Origin: Spizellomyces punctatus DAOM BR117
Taxonomy: Eukaryota > Chytridiomycota > Chytridiomycetes > Spizellomycetales > Spizellomycetaceae
Length of the DNA: 64,000 nt
Reading direction: 5' to 3'
NCBI RefSeq assembly: GCF_000182565.1
Contig: NW_015971542.1
Span: forward strand, 630,976 to 694,975
Positions 59,401 through 64,000 of this stretch are shown one piece after another. The translations under genes and the position numbers were made by a program. Within the stretch, counting starts at the first letter, position 1. Each line of letters begins with the position of its first letter. The notes beneath the pieces are model-generated. The model saw nothing but the letters and a program-made list of their open reading frames with translations, had not been told where the DNA came from and ran no database searches.

Positions 59401-60631
59401 ATCAGTGTATTATATAATACGTCGTCTCCCCACTGGCGTCTGATGAAGAAAGCACCACCATGTTTCAAAAACCATCCCACTCCGGGAATGTTCAGGTTAT
59501 CACCAGCCGCGATGTGTGGAAGGGCGAGCCCAAGTCGGTAAAATATATAGCTGATTTTAAGAATCACCATATTAACCCACAGATTTATCCTACATACGCA
59601 GATCCCAAACTTACCTAAGAACAAGATAGTCGACGTGGCTCTTATGGGATGGTAGGAACACCAGCGACAACTTATGCTTTTCCGCATATTGGGCATATTT
59701 CCGTAGCTGTGATTGATGCGCTCAGTCGCTCAGTATGACAAGCAAATAAATTAATTATGCACATTGAGCTTCTGCCGCTAACCTCTACAAACTCGCTCTC
59801 ACGGATGTGAATGCCTTGGTGGTACATTCTCACCAGCATATTATTCATGACAAATGCGATGACTCTGCAACAAAAAAAGGATTAGCCGAGTTGCTCACGA
59901 CAGCTCTGGCGACGCGCCTGTACTTTATAGTTCTCATTGAATTCATATCCGCAACCATGCCTTCCATCATCTTCACAAGTTGCTTGCGTGTGTCTATTTC
60001 AACTTCCTCTAAGGTAACGTCTCGTGCTTTACGGTGCGCCCTCTTTGCAAGCTTGTCTTTCGAGGCAACGCTTGAGTGGAGCTGGCGATATCTCTGTAAA
60101 GCGATCCTCTTAACGGCATCGTTCACTATATCAATATCAACGTCGAGGCGGCGTGAGTGACAAATAGGTTGCCACCGTTCTGGCCATTACATACGCCTTT
60201 CTGATGTCATCAACGCCTTCCGTATCTCCTCTGAATATTCAGGATAAAATATGCGACTTCCGATATAGTTTTGATAGGCCCGCCATCCCTAGACGACACG
60301 ATCGAGAAGCGATTAAACTTCCGTTCTCAATATTCAATCAATTGCGACTCGCATACTTCGCCCGCGTAGAAAGCCGATGATTCGGATGTGAGTCGAAGCA
60401 TAAACCCAAGTGGATCCGACCTGAATCGACCAACACCTGTCCCACTTGAAGAGCATCTTAGCAACCCCAGAAGTGGGATAATTCAATCCCGAGTGCACAA
60501 CGCAACAATGCAACTTACGCGACATTGGTACTGTCTGCGCTATCAACAAGAGTATTCTCCAGCTTTTGTTCCAACCGGGCATCTTTTGAACGCACCGGCC
60601 GTGGAGGAGCGGGCTTTGACGATGAGGACAT
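56481..60631 (-). CDS. PlsB/GPAM-type glycerol-3-phosphate (or DHAP) acyltransferase
   Basis: This enzyme adds the first acyl chain to glycerol 3-phosphate (or DHAP) in glycerolipid synthesis, on mitochondrial or peroxisomal membranes. ATG 60631 gives MSSSSKPAPPRPVRSKDARL. All four PlsB-family motifs are present in order: HKSHVDY (H-X4-D, in LSLVFLPSHKSHVDYLVL, about 59632-59690), GAFFIRRQW (about 59425-59455), FIEGTRSR (about 59268-59291) and VPMSIGYDKV (about 59160-59190). The later exons (LLEPVYYPMKRFELSFYRNQ; PFIETYWLAAVSLFSI) match the C-terminal part of animal GPATs. A tail of roughly 250 Pro/Ala/Ser-rich, probably disordered residues follows (VPVAPPPAPPSG...), ending at TGA 56481. Dikarya GPATs (Gat1/Gat2) are a different subfamily. 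More than ten introns. Confidence 0.9.
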
Positions 60632-62009
60632 TTCGTAAAAGACAGATATCGAGGCAACTACAGTCTGCTCCCGAGAAAGATTGCTTTCTTTCCAGGTTTG
60701 CTTTCACCAAAAGAAAAAAAGTGTCTGGGAAGCCCAAACTCGGCCGAATTGAGTTTCCGGAACCTGCTTGTTGTATGGGAACTGCGCAAGGTGCACATGC
60801 AGGCTGACCGATAAAGGTCCAATGTATCTGGTAGCAGCAGCAGCACGAGCCTGAAGGTCGCGATCGTTGTAAACTCGGTGGATGGAAACGCTAGCCGATG
60901 GGAGGTCAACCACTTGTTCTCCCAGTCTGAACGCGCTCCAACTCTGCAGCGCTTGTTCTTCCCTCGCGTGTCTCCAAGAGTTGTGTCCATAAACCCGGCA
61001 ATCTGGAACTGGGAGACATGTCAAAGCCACAATGCTTTGTAAGGAGGGAGACGCATGGAGGCCCAGGGGTGGGTTACAATTGATGATGGCATCAACGTTC
61101 CCGCCACGACGGCCAACGACCGGTTTGGGACGTTATGCAATTTGACAAGCGACACAGGCTATCAGGAGGAAGAGGCGTTCGAATGAGACGATGGAAACAT
61201 CATATGGGATATTAACCCGCTCTGCGGGGCGGTTCAGTGGCATGTCACAACAGAAACCATCAAGTCGGATGGATAAGTATTATCTTAAAGCCCGCCTTGC
61301 CATCTTCCAATGTCTCTATTACAGTAATTTACCTATGGATATCAAGCGTGTACGGACTACGCAGTCCCGCCTTTTAGCATGACATATCATGCGTCATGGT
61401 GACAGCCCAAGGTCTAATGGAATATTGTAACGCCAAAGGGCTCAAGAGATGGTAGGGGTTACAGCATCCCCGGCCGCTTATTCTGAGCAAGGGACTCGGA
61501 CAAAGTGGATTTGGATCTTCAAAATGGAGCTGATCAGATTGACACTTGAATGGAGATTGCTTTGTGCTGGTCTGTTTACCCAGCATTTTGGAAACGCAGG
61601 TGCATCCAACCATCAAATAGACATGCTCTACTGAATTATATTTACCTCTTCAATAGTAATATAGACCTAGCAGCGCTTCTTTTGCTTCTCAAACCATAAA
61701 CATGTCGCGTTGCTCATTAGGACACAGGTCGATCACAGTTATATGTTTCGCCAATTCCTGGACCACCGTGTGCCCCGACAAGATTTGGCTGCTAATGCCC
61801 CAAGTTGCATGTAAAATCTATTATCCGCCTTCCTTCGTTGCTTCCCATTGAGCGAGGGCGGAAAACCAATTTCGTAAGCCATCACAACGGGCAAATGGCA
61901 AAGTCATGGACATGAAGCATGGCACAGTCATCAAGAATGTGAAAAGCCACGATACAAGAAGATGAAAGTTGGAAATGGAGATCTTGGTCCCAAACCGTTG
62001 AAATTCACA
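60632..62009. other. Divergent intergenic region, GPAT / TRM11
   Basis: About 1.4 kb. The minus strand is open at 60704-61030 (108 codons; VVDLPSASVSIHRVYNDRDL) and in another frame at 60658-60990, both ending in a Phe/Trp-rich run; no domain is recognised and no convincing start is seen. A long poly-A tract (60711-60720) is inside. I do not call a gene. Confidence 0.4.
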
Positions 62010-64000
62010 ATGCCTACGTACTTGATACATTTCGCTCAGTTTCATATGGAATTTCGGCTTCCAGGTAAGTTTTGATTAGTGGGATACATTTGAGATATTC
62101 CCATTTACCCTTGCATGCAGAGCTGGACTCGTTGGCCATACTGGAAGCCGTAGAGTTGCGATATGACCCTGCAGCATATTCCAACGATGTAAGTAGCCAC
62201 TTTGAGCTAGTTGCTACCTTTAGGCGTCCAGAACTCATATGATCCTTCTAATGAGCATATAGAGTCCATTCATGTTGGTGGAGATCCCAAATGATGACGA
62301 CGCTCGGAAACTTGTAAAACGATCTATACTTGTGAAGTATGAAATTGAAATGCGAAAGGCTCTCATATCTGCAGCAAGATGCTGACTCGTCTTTTAATGC
62401 ACTAGACATATTGTAAGACTTTGGGCTGAATCACCGACACTTGAGGACATACTAGAAACAATCAAAGATGCTCGAGAGCTGCATGTGAGCTGTTAACTTG
62501 GCTGATCTTTGCCGTCTGATGACAGAAATTTACCTAATTCTGTTGGGTAGGCACCATACCTAAAAAGTAGTTTCAAGTTTATTGTTGCAGCCTTTGGGTA
62601 CACAATCGAGTTAGACGAACAGATCTCCCGTATCGAACGATTCTCCTTTCTTCCATTCGAGGGACCTATTGATCTGAAGAACCCGGACGTTACATTCGCG
62701 TACTACGAGGATTATGGGAAACCATCTGCACAAGAGGGTGCGGTGAGGGAGGCTAATAAACCAAAAAGAGTTTTTTTTGGAGTATTGGTACATGTTTGGA
62801 GAATATGTTTGGCGGAAGGCACTGTTTTGACTTGAAACCGTTCCCTTCCTCCAGCTGGCAAGCGGTAACCGTGGAGTGGTAACAACATATGACCTCAAAA
62901 AACGAAAATATTTGGGAACAACATCAATGGATGCTGAGTTGTCGCTTGTGATGGCGAATCAAGCATTGGTGCGACGCCGGATGGGGGAGTTAACCAACTA
63001 CGCGAGATGATGCTGATCAGTATATGTTTTAGGTTCGTCTAGGATCATTTGTCTTAGACCCATTCGTGGGCACTGGCAGTTTTCTAATGACATGTGCACA
63101 TTTCGGAGCCTTCACGATGGGTGCGGATATTGATGGACGACAAATTCGAGGAAAGGGTGAGTCGTAGAAAGCACTGGGTTTGTGTGTGCAGAATGTTGAC
63201 GTTTGCGAGCTGTCCAGATAGACGAAACATCCAGTCGAACGCTGTGCAGTATGGGTTGACTGGACGAGTACTGGATAATGTGGTCTGCGATTTGGGTATG
63301 GTTAGGGCACTGAGACATAGTTGGACAACTCATACTCACTCCTCTGCTAGCGCATCACCCTTGGCGAATACAACCAGTTTGGGATGCGATAGTGTGCGAT
63401 GTAAGTTCACTGGCACGACGAGGCGACCCCATGTACGTGGCGTTAACATGATGTGTAGCCACCATACGGTGTACGTGCTGGTGCGAAGAAGATCGGAAAT
63501 AATCCCAAAATAAAACCTCCACCAACCGTACTAAAGTCGTAAGTTGGACCAGAAGGCAAGTCAAATTCTCAAGGCGATTTACAAGGGTCTGGTATACAGA
63601 AACGGTGAACCGAGGTATCCTCAAACCGTCCCTTATGAAATGAACGATGTGATAGTCGATTTGATCGATTTTGCCGCTACATTCCTGGTTCCTGGGGGAA
63701 GGCTCGTCTACTGGCTCCCGACAGTCACCGATGAGTGGGTGCTTTGATTGATCTAACGAACCATCTGAACGACACTGACCATCACTACTATTTGTATAAT
63801 AACAGATATGTCCCGGAAGACGTCCCAATACATCCGAAATTCAAACTAGTTGCGAATAGCGAACAGAATTTTGGCAAATGGGCTCGACGGCTCATCACAA
63901 TGGAGAAACTACGAGGCGATGAAGAGTTGGTTGGAGTTGATCTGGAGAGAGGAGCCGAGCCGGCAACGGCCGTCCCTGCGCATTCAAAGTTCCGTACAAA
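62010..64000 (+). CDS. TRM11: tRNA (guanine-10-N2)-methyltransferase Trm11, truncated by right edge
   Basis: Trm11 with Trm112 makes m2G10 in tRNAs. ATG 62010 gives MPTYLIHFAQFHMEFRLPEL, matching the human start (LLMAQEHLEFRLPE). The THUMP-containing N-terminal half shows YSNDSPFMLVEIPNDDDARK, KRSILVKHIVRLWAESPTLE, RIERFSFLPFEGPIDLKNPD, VTFAYYEDYG. The methyltransferase half has KKRKYLGTTSMDAELSLVMA, the SAM loop FVLDPFVGTGSFLMTCAHFG, GADIDGRQIRGK, NIQSNAVQYGLTGRV, and the catalytic DPPYGVRAGAKKIGNNPK, whose Asp and Pro-Pro are split by an intron near 63402. Then NDVIVDLIDFAATFLVPGGR, LVYWLPTVTDEYVPEDVPIH, WARRLITMEKLRGDEELVG. The last residues and stop are outside the window. About eight introns. 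Confidence 0.95.

Noticed and set aside
60388-60807. Plus-strand 139-codon frame at the GPAT start
   Set aside because: Overlaps GPAT exons 1-2 on the other strand and has no features of its own.

Overview
The window is nuclear DNA from a fungus, most likely an early-diverging (chytrid-like) one. Evidence for a fungus: a secreted chitin deacetylase with a hevein-type chitin-binding module, a PAS-GATA protein of the white-collar-2 kind, a Met30/SconB-type F-box WD40 protein, and genes packed at about 2 kb spacing with many 50-90 nt introns (GT..AG, with CTAAC/CTGAC-like branch sites). Several genes look more animal-like than their Dikarya counterparts: TRAP-alpha, a PlsB/GPAM-type glycerol-3-phosphate acyltransferase, a paraoxonase-fold protein, NUDCD1, STRIP1, and RBBP5 beginning MNLELL. 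That mix is why I favour an early branch; it is an inference, not a proof. Exon coordinates were assembled by eye and may be off by a base or two.

Layout, left to right. 1-672 (-): start of a phospholipase C. 1336-4515 (+): MCM5, 16 exons. 4733-6125 (-): TRAP-alpha, divergent from a Tim17-family protein (6302-7107). 7729-8192 (+): ribosomal protein eL38. 8375-10267 (-): RBBP5/Swd1. 11294-11702 (+): ribosomal P2. About 12147-13018 (+): a RING gene with broken frames. 14447-16291 (+): an intronless ABCG half-transporter set in about 3.5 kb of gene-poor DNA. 18450-20961 (+): PAS-GATA factor. 21701-22464 (+): Mpv17 family. 22588-24288 (-): protein disulfide isomerase. 24639-25196 (+): one-pass membrane protein with a PPxY motif. 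25535-27617 (+): F-box/WD protein. 27834-28859 (-): ribulose-phosphate epimerase. 29063-31793 (+): threonyl-tRNA synthetase. 32019-32763 (-): MED21. 33030-37295 (+): STRIP1/Far11. 37573-38293 (-): CTF8. 38798-40275 (+): paraoxonase-like. 41655-43229 (-): chitin deacetylase. 44157-46785 (+): NOC2. 46931-49885 (-): YME2. 50809-51343 (+): ubiquitin-eL40 fusion. 51877-53779 (+): Met30/SconB, crossing a 100-N assembly gap. 54215-56191 (-): NUDCD1. 56481-60631 (-): PlsB-type GPAT. 62010 to the right edge (+): TRM11.

The genes do not form a pathway cluster. They are unrelated housekeeping genes: DNA replication and cohesion (MCM5, CTF8), transcription and chromatin (RBBP5, MED21), ribosome and translation (eL38, P2, eL40, NOC2, ThrRS, TRM11), secretion and ER (TRAP-alpha, PDI) and lipid synthesis (GPAT), with a few environment-facing genes (ABCG, chitin deacetylase, PAS-GATA). 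I found no mobile element, CRISPR array, recognisable tRNA/rRNA gene or new multi-gene system.

The best leads are at residue or exon level. The chitin-binding module has lost both partners of one conserved disulfide. The paraoxonase-like protein keeps the calcium ligands but has Leu at both catalytic His positions. A 34-bp duplication straddles a 3' splice site in the F-box/WD gene. The RING gene shows three successive +1 frame shifts. A decayed copy of the chitin deacetylase tail lies 1.1 kb downstream of the intact gene.
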